DNA of 64,000 nt from Ferrovibrio sp046294345. Lineage in GTDB: Bacteria; Pseudomonadota; Alphaproteobacteria; Ferrovibrionales; Ferrovibrionaceae. Shown piece after piece: positions 56,613 to 64,000 of this stretch (position 1 is its first letter; each line of letters opens with the position of its first letter). The stretch lies in the NCBI GenBank assembly GCA_046294345.1, contig JBKBJT010000014.1, forward strand, positions 1 through 64,000, read 5' to 3'. Position numbers and translations under genes: made by a program. The notes under the pieces were generated by a model. That model worked only from the letters and a program-made list of their open reading frames with translations, did not search any database and was not told where the DNA came from.

Positions 56613-57353
56613 ATGGCCGAATCGATCATCGAACTGCAGAAAGTCAACAAGTGGTACGGCGAGTTCCACGTGCTGCGCGACATCAACCTGTCGGTGGCGC
56701 GCGGCGAGCGCATCGTGATCTGCGGGCCCTCGGGTTCGGGCAAATCCACGATGATCCGCTGCATCAACCGGCTGGAGGAACACCAGCAGGGACACATCAT
56801 CGTCGATGGCACCGAACTGACCAACGATCTGAAGAACATCGATGCCATCCGCCGCGAGGTCGGCATGGTGTTCCAGCATTTCAACCTGTTCCCGCATCTC
56901 ACCGTGCTGGAGAACCTCACGATCGGCCCGATCTGGGTTCTGAAGAAACCCAAGGCCGAGGCCGAGGCGACGGCGATGAAATACCTGGAGCGCGTGCGCA
57001 TCCCCGAGCAGGCCAAGAAATATCCGGGCCAGCTTTCCGGCGGCCAGCAGCAGCGCGTCGCCATCGCCCGTTCGCTGTGCATGAACCCGAAGATCATGCT
57101 GTTCGACGAGCCGACCTCGGCGCTCGACCCGGAAATGGTCAAGGAAGTCCTCGACGTCATGGTCGGCCTGGCGGAAGAGGGCGGCATGACCATGCTCTGC
57201 GTCACCCACGAGATGGGTTTCGCCCGCAAGGTGGCCAACCGGGTGATCTTCATGGATCGCGGCGAGATCATCGAGCAGAACACGCCCGATGAGTTCTTCT
57301 CCAACCCGCAGAACGACCGCACCAAGCTGTTCCTGAGCCAGATCCTGCACTGA
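56613..57353 (+). CDS. aapP: General L-amino acid ABC transporter ATPase AapP
   Basis: A 246-residue polar amino-acid-type ATPase. Walker A GPSGSGKST, Q-loop GMVFQHFNLFPHLTVLEN, signature LSGGQQQRVAIARSL, Walker B IMLFDEPTSALDPE and H-loop CVTHEMGFARKVANRVIFMD are all intact. Start ATG 56613; the open frame extends upstream only because it runs through aapM in another frame. Completes the aapJQMP operon. Confidence 0.95.
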   Translation: MAESIIELQKVNKWYGEFHVLRDINLSVARGERIVICGPSGSGKSTMIRCINRLEEHQQGHIIVDGTELTNDLKNIDAIRREVGMVFQHFNLFPHLTVLENLTIGPIWVLKKPKAEAEATAMKYLERVRIPEQAKKYPGQLSGGQQQRVAIARSLCMNPKIMLFDEPTSALDPEMVKEVLDVMVGLAEEGGMTMLCVTHEMGFARKVANRVIFMDRGEIIEQNTPDEFFSNPQNDRTKLFLSQILH

Positions 57354-57381
57354 TCTGGGCGGATTCCATGCTATGCTCCTG

Positions 57382-57398
57382 CCCGGTTCATAACCGGG
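57382..57398 (+). promoter_or_regulatory. Hairpin overlapping the ribosome site of the next gene
   Basis: CCCGGTT-CAT-AACCGGG is a perfect 7-bp stem ending right at GGGGAGGAG, the Shine-Dalgarno of the 153-aa gene. It may terminate the aap transcript weakly or limit translation of the downstream gene. Confidence 0.4.
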
Positions 57399-57408
57399 GA
57401 GGAGCGTC

Positions 57409-57870
57409 ATGCGCAGCATCGCCGCCATTCTTCTTGCGTTGTTACCCGCCGCCGCTGCCGCACAGTTGCCGGCGGTCGACCCGGCCGGGCAATACCGGCT
57501 GATCGGTCCGGCCGGGCGCAGCGACAGCCGCTGCATCGGCCGGCCGGAAACGCCGCTCTGCGCCGTCGAAACCCTGCTGGCCTGCTTCGCCCGTCGCGAT
57601 GCCGCACTCTGCCGCGCCGTCTGGCCGCAGGCGGCAGCGCTGGATTTCGCCGGAGCGAGCCATATCCGCTACTGGTGGAGCTATCGCGTGGCCGCTGCCG
57701 AGCAGGCCGGTCCGGACGAGGCGGTGATCGCCATCGCCGGGCGCAATTGCGGCCTGCAGATGGCCGAACCCGATTGCATCACCACGCCGGCGCCGCCCAC
57801 GCGTTATCGCGTGCAGCGGCAGGGCAATGCCTGGCAGGTGGTTGAGTGGTCGTCGCCGCCCGGTAACTGA
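57409..57870 (+). CDS. Secreted hypothetical protein (153 aa)
   Basis: A 153-residue protein with a signal peptide (AAILLALLPAAAAAQ). The mature part has six cysteines, including SRCIGRPETPLCAVETLLAC and CITTPAPPTRYRVQ, so it is likely disulfide-bonded in the periplasm. An NTF2-like reading is possible from ASHIRYWWSYRVAAAEQAG and YRVQRQGNAWQVVEW but is not certain. GGGGAGGAG lies upstream of the ATG. Confidence 0.75.
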   Translation: MRSIAAILLALLPAAAAAQLPAVDPAGQYRLIGPAGRSDSRCIGRPETPLCAVETLLACFARRDAALCRAVWPQAAALDFAGASHIRYWWSYRVAAAEQAGPDEAVIAIAGRNCGLQMAEPDCITTPAPPTRYRVQRQGNAWQVVEWSSPPGN

Positions 57871-57891
57871 GCCGGCAACTGAGATGTCGGC

Positions 57892-58212
57892 TTAGAACGG
57901 CAGCCAGCGCAGGCCGGCGGCCACCGCCATGCCGATCAGGATCGCCGTCATCGGCCGGCGGAAAAGCAGCATCACGGCAAAGGTGGTGCCCAGGCCGCAC
58001 CACATGGTCCAGTCGCCGTTCATCGCCGCCGCCGTCACGATGGCGATCAGCACGCCGCCGGCGGTCTGGCGCAGGAAGCGTTCGATGCGCGGCGAGATGG
58101 TGACATAGCCCATCAGCCAGAAGCCGCCGGCGCGCGTCACATAGGTGGCCAGCGCCATGCCGATGATGGCCAGCAGGGCGAGGGTGTTGATGCCAAGGAT
58201 CTCAGTCGGCAT
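57892..58212 (-). CDS. azlD: Branched-chain amino acid exporter subunit AzlD
   Basis: A 106-residue protein with three or four hydrophobic helices. LLAIIGMALATYVTRAGGFW and FLRQTAGGVLIAIVTAAAMN are AzlD hallmarks. AzlD pairs with the larger AzlC, here immediately upstream with an 11-bp overlap, to export branched-chain amino acids or analogues. ATG 58212 is used; a start at 58239 would add nine residues. Confidence 0.9.
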   Translation of the reverse strand: MPTEILGINTLALLAIIGMALATYVTRAGGFWLMGYVTISPRIERFLRQTAGGVLIAIVTAAAMNGDWTMWCGLGTTFAVMLLFRRPMTAILIGMAVAAGLRWLPF

Positions 58213-58921
58213 TGCGCAGCAGCCCCGCAAGGCCGGCACAGAGGCCGCCGATCAGGATATACCAGTTGCCGGGCAGCCAGAGCAGGCTGGCTGCGGTGCC
58301 GGCAATGGCGGCGGCCCAGGGCAGCACATCGCCGCGCCCGCGATACAGGCCAACGACAGACGTGGCGAAGACGCCGGCGATCAGCACATCCAGGCCCCAG
58401 CGTTTCGGTTCCAGACCGGCGCCGCCGACCAGCGCGCCGGCCAGCGTGCCGCCGGTCCAGATCGGCCATTGCATGATGATGGTGCCGAGCAGGATGCCGA
58501 GGTCGCGCCGGCCGCGCATCATCTCCTGCAGTGTGATGGCCCAGCCGGCATCGGTCATGCCGCCGGCCAGCGGCAGCACCAGCTTGCGCGGCAGGTTGGA
58601 AATGAAGGGATGCAAAGCCGCGCCCATCACCACATGGCGCGCATTCACCAGGAAGGCCGTCAGCACCATCGCCATCAGCGGCAGCGGCGCGACCCACAGG
58701 CTGAGCACGGCGAACTGCGCGCTGCCAGCGAAGAGTAAGGCGCTCATCAGCGTGGCCTCGCCCGGCGTCACGCCCACGCCGGCCGCCGCCGCGCCATAGG
58801 CCAGGCCGAAGGGCATCGCGCTGACGCTGAAGGGCAGGGTCAGTTTCATGCCGCGCCAGACCCCGGCGCGGGTGAAGACGGCCGGTTCAGAGGCGGCGGA
58901 TTGCTGGGGATCGGATTCCAT
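58202..58921 (-). CDS. azlC: Branched-chain amino acid exporter subunit AzlC
   Basis: A 239-residue membrane protein. LPFSVSAMPFGLAYGAAAAG, LLFAGSAQFAVLSLW and LVNARHVVMGAALHPFISNL are the AzlC family motifs. About seven hydrophobic segments are seen. ATG 58921 is chosen; ATG 58957 would add twelve residues and leave only 16 bp to the divergent CGNR gene. That regulator may control it. Confidence 0.9.
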   Translation of the reverse strand: MESDPQQSAASEPAVFTRAGVWRGMKLTLPFSVSAMPFGLAYGAAAAGVGVTPGEATLMSALLFAGSAQFAVLSLWVAPLPLMAMVLTAFLVNARHVVMGAALHPFISNLPRKLVLPLAGGMTDAGWAITLQEMMRGRRDLGILLGTIIMQWPIWTGGTLAGALVGGAGLEPKRWGLDVLIAGVFATSVVGLYRGRGDVLPWAAAIAGTAASLLWLPGNWYILIGGLCAGLAGLLRNAD

Positions 58922-58973
58922 CGGGCGGAAACTAGGCATTGGCGGCGGGGCAGTCAACCGGTATGATGGTTAT

Positions 58974-59609
58974 ATGAAAGAGCCGCTCCGCGTCCTCAGC
59001 CTCGGCCTGCTCGGCGGGCATCCGGCGCTTGATTTCGTCAATACGCTGGACTGGCGCGGCCGTGCGGCGGTCGAGGGCGGGCCGGAGGAAACCCTGGTTT
59101 CCTACGCCGCCCTGCTGGCCTGGTGCCGGCGGGCCGGCATCCTGGGCGCGGCGACGGCAAGCGAACTCGAACGTCTGGCGGCCAGATCGCCGGCCCGGGC
59201 GGAGACCGTGCGCGGCGAGGCCATCGCCCTGCGCGAGGCGGTGTTCCACCTCGCCGATGCGACACGTCAGGGCCGCACGGCGCCGAAGGCCGATCTGGCC
59301 ATCCTCAACCGCTGCCTGCTGGAATATCCCGAAGGCCGGGCGCTGGCGCCATCGCAGGGCCGGCTGGTCTGGCGCAGCCATGGCGACGGCATCGACCTGG
59401 GCTCGCCGCTCGGCGCCATCGCGCGGCTGGCGGCCGACCTGCTGGTGACGGCGGAACCCGACAGCATCCGCTGCTGTGCCGGACCGGACTGCGGCTGGCT
59501 GTTCCACGATACCAGCCCGAACAAGCGTCGCCGCTGGTGTTCGATGGAAGCCTGCGGCAACCGTGCCAAGGCGCGGCGGCATTACCAGCGCGTCAAGGCC
59601 GCCGGCTAG
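58974..59609 (+). CDS. CGNR zinc-finger / ABATE-domain regulator
   Basis: A 211-residue protein. The N-terminal ABATE domain has GGHPALDFVNTLDWRGR and the C-terminal zinc finger reads CCAGPDCGWLFHDTSPNKRR then WCSMEACGNRAKARRHY, containing the name-giving CGNR. Such proteins are stress-induced putative transcription factors. It is divergent from azlCD by about 50 bp, so it may regulate that exporter. Its stop overlaps that of the convergent GNAT gene by four bases. Confidence 0.9.
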   Translation: MKEPLRVLSLGLLGGHPALDFVNTLDWRGRAAVEGGPEETLVSYAALLAWCRRAGILGAATASELERLAARSPARAETVRGEAIALREAVFHLADATRQGRTAPKADLAILNRCLLEYPEGRALAPSQGRLVWRSHGDGIDLGSPLGAIARLAADLLVTAEPDSIRCCAGPDCGWLFHDTSPNKRRRWCSMEACGNRAKARRHYQRVKAAG

Positions 59610-60214
59610 CGCCGCGGATCGAACAGCGCCTCGCGCGTCTGATACGGGCGGAAGCCGAGTTTCTGATACAGCGGCAGCGCGGCCGGATGGTCCAGGTTGC
59701 AGGTATTCACCGTCAGGCGCTTGGTGTCGTAGGAGAAGGCCTGCCGGATGCCGGCGCGCAGCAGCCATGGCCCGATGCCGCGGCCGAAGAATTCCGGCGC
59801 CAGTCCGAAATAGGCGATGTTGATCGGTTTGGTCTCGTCGCTGGTCTCGGCGCGGCGGTCGAGTTCGATATAGCCCGCCGGCACGCCGCCCACATAGGGC
59901 ACCCAGATTTCCACCAGCGGATCGTTGATGATATGGCCCAGCGCCACATCGCTCATGCGGTGGCGGTCGACCCAGTGCCAGCGGCCGCCCACCGCCTCGT
60001 AGAGATAGCGGTAGAAGCCCACCGTGGGTTTGTCGAGCCGCAGCAGCGCCAGCTTGGGCACCAGCGGCGGCGGGTTGGGAGCCTCGGGCGGCGCCCGCGT
60101 CATGTCGAGATAGACGACGGTGACGTTGTATCGGCCGTCATCGAGCAGCGTTGCCGGCGGCAGGCGGAAGATCGCCTGCTCCACGCGGCCTTCGCTGCTC
60201 CGCGCTTCGGCCAT
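59606..60214 (-). CDS. GNAT family N-acetyltransferase
   Basis: A 202-residue acetyltransferase. NIAYFGLAPEFFGRGIGPWL carries the acetyl-CoA signature (G-R-G-I-G), followed by LTVNTCNLDHPAALPLYQKL and GFRPYQTREALFDPR. The N-terminal 90 residues are family-specific. ATG 60214 is chosen; the frame opens further but without supporting features. It is 14 bp downstream of the sulfurtransferase gene on the same strand. Acceptor unknown. Confidence 0.85.
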   Translation of the reverse strand: MAEARSSEGRVEQAIFRLPPATLLDDGRYNVTVVYLDMTRAPPEAPNPPPLVPKLALLRLDKPTVGFYRYLYEAVGGRWHWVDRHRMSDVALGHIINDPLVEIWVPYVGGVPAGYIELDRRAETSDETKPINIAYFGLAPEFFGRGIGPWLLRAGIRQAFSYDTKRLTVNTCNLDHPAALPLYQKLGFRPYQTREALFDPRR

Positions 60215-60228
60215 GCCGGGCGTCTCGC

Positions 60229-61086
60229 TCAGGCGACTTCCGCCGGCAGGTCGGCGCGGCCGCCCCATTCGGTCCACGAGCCGTCATAGACCGCCACCTG
60301 GCGATGGCCCAGCAGATGCAGTGCCAGCGTCAGGGAACAGGCCGAGACGCCCGAGCCGCAGGTGGTGATCACCGGCTTCGACATGTCGATGCCGGCATCC
60401 TGCAGCAGGGCCTTCAGTTCGGGGCCGTTGCGGAACAGGCCGGTGGCCGGATCGGTGAGGGTGGCGGCCGGCAGGCATTTCGACCCCGGGATATGGCCGC
60501 CGCGCAGGCCGGGGCGCGGTTCGGGTTCGGTGCCGTCGAAGCGGCCCTTGCTGCGGGCGTCCAGCACCTGCTCGCGGCTGCTGGCCAGATTGGCGCGCAC
60601 CTGGTCCACGTCGCGCACCAGCAGGTCGTTGCGGCGAGCCGTGAAATGCCGTTCGCGCGGCAGCGGCGGCAGGTCCTCGACCGGACGGCCTTCGGCCTTC
60701 CATTTCTTGAAACCGCCATTCAGCACAGCCACGTCGGTATGGCCGAAGACGCGGAACATCCACCAGGCGCGCGGGGCGGAGAGGTGGTTGTCGGAACCGT
60801 CGTAGACGACGATGCGGTTGCCGTCGCCGATACCCAGCCGGCGCATGCGCGAGGCGAATTTCTCCGGGCTGGGCAGCATGTGCGGCAGCTTGCTGTCGGT
60901 GTCGGAAATCTCGTCGATGTCGAAATACACCGCGCCCGGGATATGGCTTTCGTTGTATTCCGCCTTGCCGTTGCGGTTCATGAACGGCAGGTACCACGAG
61001 GCATCGACGATGCGCAGGTCCGGCGCCTTCAGGTGTTCGGCCAGCCATTCGGTGGAAACCAGCGCATCCGCATTCACATAAGCCAT
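60229..61086 (-). CDS. sseA: 3-mercaptopyruvate sulfurtransferase
   Basis: A 285-residue tandem-rhodanese enzyme. The inactive N-terminal rhodanese begins VSTEWLAEHLKAPDLRIVDA and has YDGSDNHLSAPRAWWMFRVF; the catalytic one ends with CGSGVSACSLTLALHLLG, where MST enzymes have CGSGVTA and rhodaneses CRxG. It transfers sulfur from 3-mercaptopyruvate to thiols or cyanide. It lies downstream of alaX and cysteine synthase, a sulfur-amino-acid context. Confidence 0.92.
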   Translation of the reverse strand: MAYVNADALVSTEWLAEHLKAPDLRIVDASWYLPFMNRNGKAEYNESHIPGAVYFDIDEISDTDSKLPHMLPSPEKFASRMRRLGIGDGNRIVVYDGSDNHLSAPRAWWMFRVFGHTDVAVLNGGFKKWKAEGRPVEDLPPLPRERHFTARRNDLLVRDVDQVRANLASSREQVLDARSKGRFDGTEPEPRPGLRGGHIPGSKCLPAATLTDPATGLFRNGPELKALLQDAGIDMSKPVITTCGSGVSACSLTLALHLLGHRQVAVYDGSWTEWGGRADLPAEVA

Positions 61087-61114
61087 GTAACGCTCCCTGG
61101 ACTCTCTTTCGGTC

Positions 61115-61837
61115 TCAGCCCGCGAATTCGATATTCACGCGGCGGTTCTGTTTGCCCTTGTTCTCGATCTTGCGCACGCTGACCGGCCCGATCTCGCCGG
61201 TCTGCCTCACATGCGTGCCGCCGCAAGCCTGCAGGTCCAGCGGCTTGTCCATGCCGGCTACCTCGATCAGGCGCACGCGGCCATGGCCCATCGGCGGCTT
61301 CACCGCCATGGTCTTCACCAGCTCGGGATTGCCCAGCAGTTCCTCGTCGGTGATCCAGCGCGCCGTCACGGCATGGTCCTCGCGGATCAGCTCGTTCAGC
61401 TTGGCGGTCAGCGTGTCCTTGTCGGGGATGCTGTCGGCCATGTCGAAATCCAGCCGGCCCTTGCCATCGCCAACCGAACCGCCGGTGACGGGGAAGGGCA
61501 CCAGCGCCGACAGCAGATGCAGGCAGGTATGCATGCGCATCAGGCGATGGCGTCGCGCCCAGTCCAGCTCCAGCTTGCCGCTGCTGCCGACCTTCAGCGC
61601 GGCCGAGCCGGCACCGGTTTTGTGGATGATGCCGTCGGGCCCGTCGCCCTTCGCCGTGTCGGTGATCTCGACGATCTCGCCGGTCGAGAGCACAAAGCGG
61701 CCGACATCGCCCGGCTGGCCGCCGCCCAGCGGATAGAACACCGTCTGGTTGGTCTGGAAGCCGCGTTCGTCGATCGCGGTCACCACCGCGTCGCAATGGG
61801 TGAGGTAGGCGTCGTCGCGGAACAGGAAGGTCGTCAT
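61115..61837 (-). CDS. alaX: Alanyl-tRNA editing protein AlaX
   Basis: A 240-residue trans-editing protein matching the AlaRS editing and C-lobe domains. NQTVFYPLGGGQPGDVGRF opens it, MRMHTCLHLLSALVPF provides the HxxxH zinc pair, and DLQACGGTHVRQTGEIGPVS the CxxxH pair. All four zinc ligands are present, so hydrolysis of Ser- or Gly-tRNA(Ala) is expected. It starts two bases after the cysteine synthase stop, so the two are co-translated. Confidence 0.93.
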   Translation of the reverse strand: MTTFLFRDDAYLTHCDAVVTAIDERGFQTNQTVFYPLGGGQPGDVGRFVLSTGEIVEITDTAKGDGPDGIIHKTGAGSAALKVGSSGKLELDWARRHRLMRMHTCLHLLSALVPFPVTGGSVGDGKGRLDFDMADSIPDKDTLTAKLNELIREDHAVTARWITDEELLGNPELVKTMAVKPPMGHGRVRLIEVAGMDKPLDLQACGGTHVRQTGEIGPVSVRKIENKGKQNRRVNIEFAG

Positions 61838-61839
61838 GC

Positions 61840-62841
61840 TCAGGCCATCCAGGGCGGAACGGGCAGGTTTTTGCTGCGCAGGAATTCGGGATTGAACATC
61901 TTGCTCTGATAGCGCGCGCCGCCGTCGCACAGGATGGTCACGATGGTGTGGCCCGGGCCCATCTTCTTCGCCAGGCGGATCGCGGCGGCGATGTTGATGC
62001 CGCTGGAACCGCCCAGCACCAGGCCTTCATGCTGGATCAGGTCGAACACCACCGGCAGGGCTTCCTCGTCGGGAATCTGGAAGGCGTCGTCGGGTGTGAT
62101 GCCTTCCAGGTTGGCCGTGATGCGGCCCTGGCCGATACCCTCGGTGATCGAGCTGCCTTCGGCCTTCAGTTCGCCGGTTTTGTAATAGCTGTACAGCGCA
62201 GCGCCCATCGGATCGGCCAGCGCCACCTGCACTTTCGGATTGCGTTCCTTCAGCGCCATCAGCACGCCGGCGAAGGTGCCGCCGGAACCCACGGCGCAGA
62301 TGAAGCCATCCACCTTGCCTTCGGTCTGGGTCCAGATTTCCGGCCCCGTGGTGCGGTAATGCGCCTCGCGGTTGGCGACATTGTCGAACTGGTTGGCCCA
62401 GATGGCGCCGTTGGGTTCGCTCTTCGCCAGCTCCTCGGCCAGGCGGCCGGAATATTTCACGTAATTGTTCGGATCCTTGTACGGCACGGCCGGCACCAGG
62501 CGCAGGTCGGCACCGCACAGGCGCAGGAAATCCTTCTTCTCCTGGCTCTGGGTTTCCGGCATCACGATCACGGTCTTGAACCCCATCGCGTTGCCCACCA
62601 GCGCCAGGCCGATGCCGGTATTGCCGGCGGTGCCTTCCACGATGGTGCCGCCGGGACGCAGCGCGCCGCGCTTCAGGGCATCCTGCACAATGAACAGCGC
62701 GGCACGATCCTTCACCGAACCGCCGGGATTCATGAACTCGGCCTTGCCGTAGATTTCGCAGCCGGTGAGTTCGGAGGCGCGACGCAGGCGGATCAGCGGG
62801 GTGCGGCCGATGCTGTCGATGAAATCTTTCCGGATGTCCAT
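61840..62841 (-). CDS. cysK: Cysteine synthase A (O-acetylserine sulfhydrylase)
   Basis: A 333-residue fold-type II PLP enzyme. The PLP lysine lies in EFMNPGGSVKDRAALF, the substrate loop is EGTAGNTGIGLALVG, and GSGGTFAGVLMALKERNP binds the phosphate. ITEGIGQGRI and LVLGGSSGINIAAAIRLAKK close it. It makes cysteine from O-acetylserine and sulfide. A cystathionine beta-synthase-like variant cannot be excluded. Start ATG 62841; it is followed closely by alaX and then sseA. Confidence 0.92.
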   Translation of the reverse strand: MDIRKDFIDSIGRTPLIRLRRASELTGCEIYGKAEFMNPGGSVKDRAALFIVQDALKRGALRPGGTIVEGTAGNTGIGLALVGNAMGFKTVIVMPETQSQEKKDFLRLCGADLRLVPAVPYKDPNNYVKYSGRLAEELAKSEPNGAIWANQFDNVANREAHYRTTGPEIWTQTEGKVDGFICAVGSGGTFAGVLMALKERNPKVQVALADPMGAALYSYYKTGELKAEGSSITEGIGQGRITANLEGITPDDAFQIPDEEALPVVFDLIQHEGLVLGGSSGINIAAAIRLAKKMGPGHTIVTILCDGGARYQSKMFNPEFLRSKNLPVPPWMA

Positions 62842-62903
62842 TTTACTCTCGGTATCTGGGTATCGGGCTAATTCCCCCGTCACAATCCTATACCGAGGGG
62901 GGA

Positions 62904-63551
62904 TCAGGGTCGCAACCCGCGCGGGTCCGCCCAGTTCTGCTGCAGCCGCTCACGATACAGGCCCAGCCACAGCATGCCGATCGCCATCGGGGTATTGGAG
63001 ATTTCCCCGGCCTCCCACTGGGAAAAGGCTTCGCGGAACGGCAGCGTGAAAACCCGGATATCTTCATGTTCATGGTCCAGCCCATGGATGCCGCCGGCCT
63101 TGCCGGCATCCACCCGGGCGCAGAACATGTGGAACCGTTCGCTGCAAAATCCAGGCGTCGAATACACGCTGGTGATCGGCAGCAGGGGGGCGGTGGTTTC
63201 CAGCCCGCTTTCCTCCTGCAATTCGCGGCGCGCGACGTCTTCCACGCTTTCGCCGTCCTCGACCAGACCGGCCACCACCTCGACCGACCAAGCCCGGTCG
63301 CCGTTGAACAGCAGCGAGGCGCGGAACTGTTCGATCAGCACCACTTCATCGCGTGTCGGATCGTAAGGCAGCACGCAGACGGCATCGCGCCGCGACACCA
63401 CTTCGCGGCTCATCTGGTCGCTCATGCCGCCGCCGAACAGCCCGTGGCGCAGATGCAGTTCGTCCACTTTCAGGTGGCCGCGAAAGACCGGGTCGATGCG
63501 GGAAATCTCGATAGGGAAGGGCTGTTTGCTGGTGTCTAGCGGTTTGCGCAT
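62904..63551 (-). CDS. nudF: Nudix hydrolase, ADP-ribose pyrophosphatase type
   Basis: A 215-residue protein with a complete Nudix box from G to L: GLVEDGESVEDVARRELQEE then SGL (G-x5-E-x7-REUxEExGU). VDELHLRHGLFGGGMSDQMS at the N-terminus and VYSTPGFCSERFHMFCARVD after the box match the NudF/TrgB ADP-ribose pyrophosphatase group. It hydrolyses ADP-ribose to AMP and ribose-5-phosphate. The start at 63551 overlaps the upstream gene by 16 bp. Confidence 0.9.
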   Translation of the reverse strand: MRKPLDTSKQPFPIEISRIDPVFRGHLKVDELHLRHGLFGGGMSDQMSREVVSRRDAVCVLPYDPTRDEVVLIEQFRASLLFNGDRAWSVEVVAGLVEDGESVEDVARRELQEESGLETTAPLLPITSVYSTPGFCSERFHMFCARVDAGKAGGIHGLDHEHEDIRVFTLPFREAFSQWEAGEISNTPMAIGMLWLGLYRERLQQNWADPRGLRP

Positions 63552-63970
63552 GGCGTGGAACCCTGGCGATGAAGAGAAAGCAGGAAGGCGGTCTTGTGGC
63601 GGCGGCGCCATGTCTCCAGCCGCCAGTCGCCAAAACCGGCGGGCAGCATGCCTGGGGCGGGCAGGAACACCCGGGCCATCCGGCAGCCCTTGGCGCCCCG
63701 GGGGCGGACCGGCAGGCGGCGGGTGACGTATTCCGGCCCCTCATAGGCGGCCAGCCGGTCGGCATCCCCACGCTCGCGTGGGGTGAACAGCAGGCCTTCG
63801 ACCCGGCCGGCCGGAGCGGGGATCAGCAGCGGATAGCTGCGGTCCCGGGCAATTTTGCGGCGAAAGCCGGCCAGGCTGGCCGGCCTGATCTGGCGCGGGC
63901 CGGGCCGGTAACCCAGGATCAGGCGGTGGACATCCGGATCGCACAAAGTACCGTAAAAGAAATAGTCCAT
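63536..63970 (-). CDS. Gamma-glutamylcyclotransferase-like (AIG2) protein
   Basis: A 144-residue protein starting MDYFFYGTLCDPDVHRLILG; the YGTL motif is the substrate loop of the GGCT/AIG2 fold. LLIPAPAGRVEGLLFTPRER and AYEGPEYVTRRLPVRP follow, with the conserved Glu of 'yEg..Y.r..v'. Such proteins cyclise gamma-glutamyl compounds, though many bacterial members are untested. Overlaps nudF by 16 bp and heads that pair. The 30 bp to the window end show nothing. Confidence 0.85.
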   Translation of the reverse strand: MDYFFYGTLCDPDVHRLILGYRPGPRQIRPASLAGFRRKIARDRSYPLLIPAPAGRVEGLLFTPRERGDADRLAAYEGPEYVTRRLPVRPRGAKGCRMARVFLPAPGMLPAGFGDWRLETWRRRHKTAFLLSLHRQGSTPCANR

Positions 63971-64000
63971 GGCCTGCCGGGTTGACGCGTCTGAAGTATG

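Noticed and set aside
1..64000. CRISPR arrays, rRNA operons, insertion sequences
   Set aside because: No regularly spaced 25-40-bp repeats, no rRNA-like sequence and no DDE transposase were seen in either strand.

Overview
The window is high-GC, gene-dense chromosomal DNA. It most resembles an alphaproteobacterium, probably of the Rhodospirillales type. Pointers to this are the intact aapJQMP amino-acid importer, several PAS_5-type regulators, the rlpA-dacC-tmk-holB order and a Zur/Fur protein. No rRNA marker is present, so the lineage is an inference.

Region 1 (1-13.4 kb) is ordinary chromosome. It opens with a cut aminotransferase, then an ABM/NIPSNAP/TPP-enzyme operon and two tandem paralogues that look like degenerate GGDEF-EAL proteins. 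These are followed by an MFS transporter, a sterol-desaturase-like membrane enzyme, a class III cyclase, a PAS protein, two small conserved proteins, a TauE/SafE permease, a membrane diguanylate cyclase and a PhnA-like small protein.

Region 2 (13,436-24,199) is an integrated mobile element of about 10.8 kb, lying in the 3' half of a tRNA-Ser(UGA) gene. It is bounded by a 58-bp imperfect direct repeat: the 3' half of the living tRNA at the right and its displaced copy at the left. It carries a tyrosine integrase beside the tRNA, an excisionase-like HTH protein at the far end, a rolling-circle (HUH) replication protein, a MobQ-type relaxase with an oriT-like nick region and a 10-bp-phased iteron array, and a TraD-like accessory protein. 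It therefore looks like an integrative mobilizable element that can replicate after excision. Its AT-richer cargo is a three-gene operon (small protein, 388-aa protein with an R-x4-H HEPN-like motif, trypsin-like protease) divergent from a coiled-coil protein. This is the best candidate here for an undescribed system, possibly a defence or stress module, but that function is inferred.

Region 3 (24.2-36.5 kb) holds an MFS pump divergent from an Lrp/AsnC regulator with an Lrp-like 15-bp palindrome between them, a second PAS_5 protein, a secreted MBL hydrolase, an MmgE/PrpD protein and a cell-wall block: an ElyC/SanA-like protein, MltB, RlpA and a D-Ala-D-Ala carboxypeptidase, running into tmk, holB and a Crp/Fnr regulator.

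Region 4 (36.5-47.1 kb) is a divergent catabolic module. A leftward operon (TetR, enoyl-CoA hydratase, acyl-CoA ligase, two MaoC-like proteins, alpha/beta hydrolase) faces a rightward branched-chain-type ABC importer (livJ-G-F-H-M) plus a second alpha/beta hydrolase. Two copies of a 20-bp palindrome, ACATGA-N8-TCATGT, lie between the operons, one across the tetR start codon; they are probable TetR operators.

Region 5 (47.1-64 kb) has a His-rich Zur/Fur protein, a YbaK deacylase, an enoyl-CoA hydratase, a GNAT protein, a MetC-like lyase, an M20 peptidase with a YqaA-like membrane protein, the aapJQMP operon, azlCD, a CGNR regulator, a GNAT protein, and a leftward run of sulfurtransferase, AlaX, cysteine synthase, a Nudix hydrolase and a gamma-glutamylcyclotransferase-like protein.
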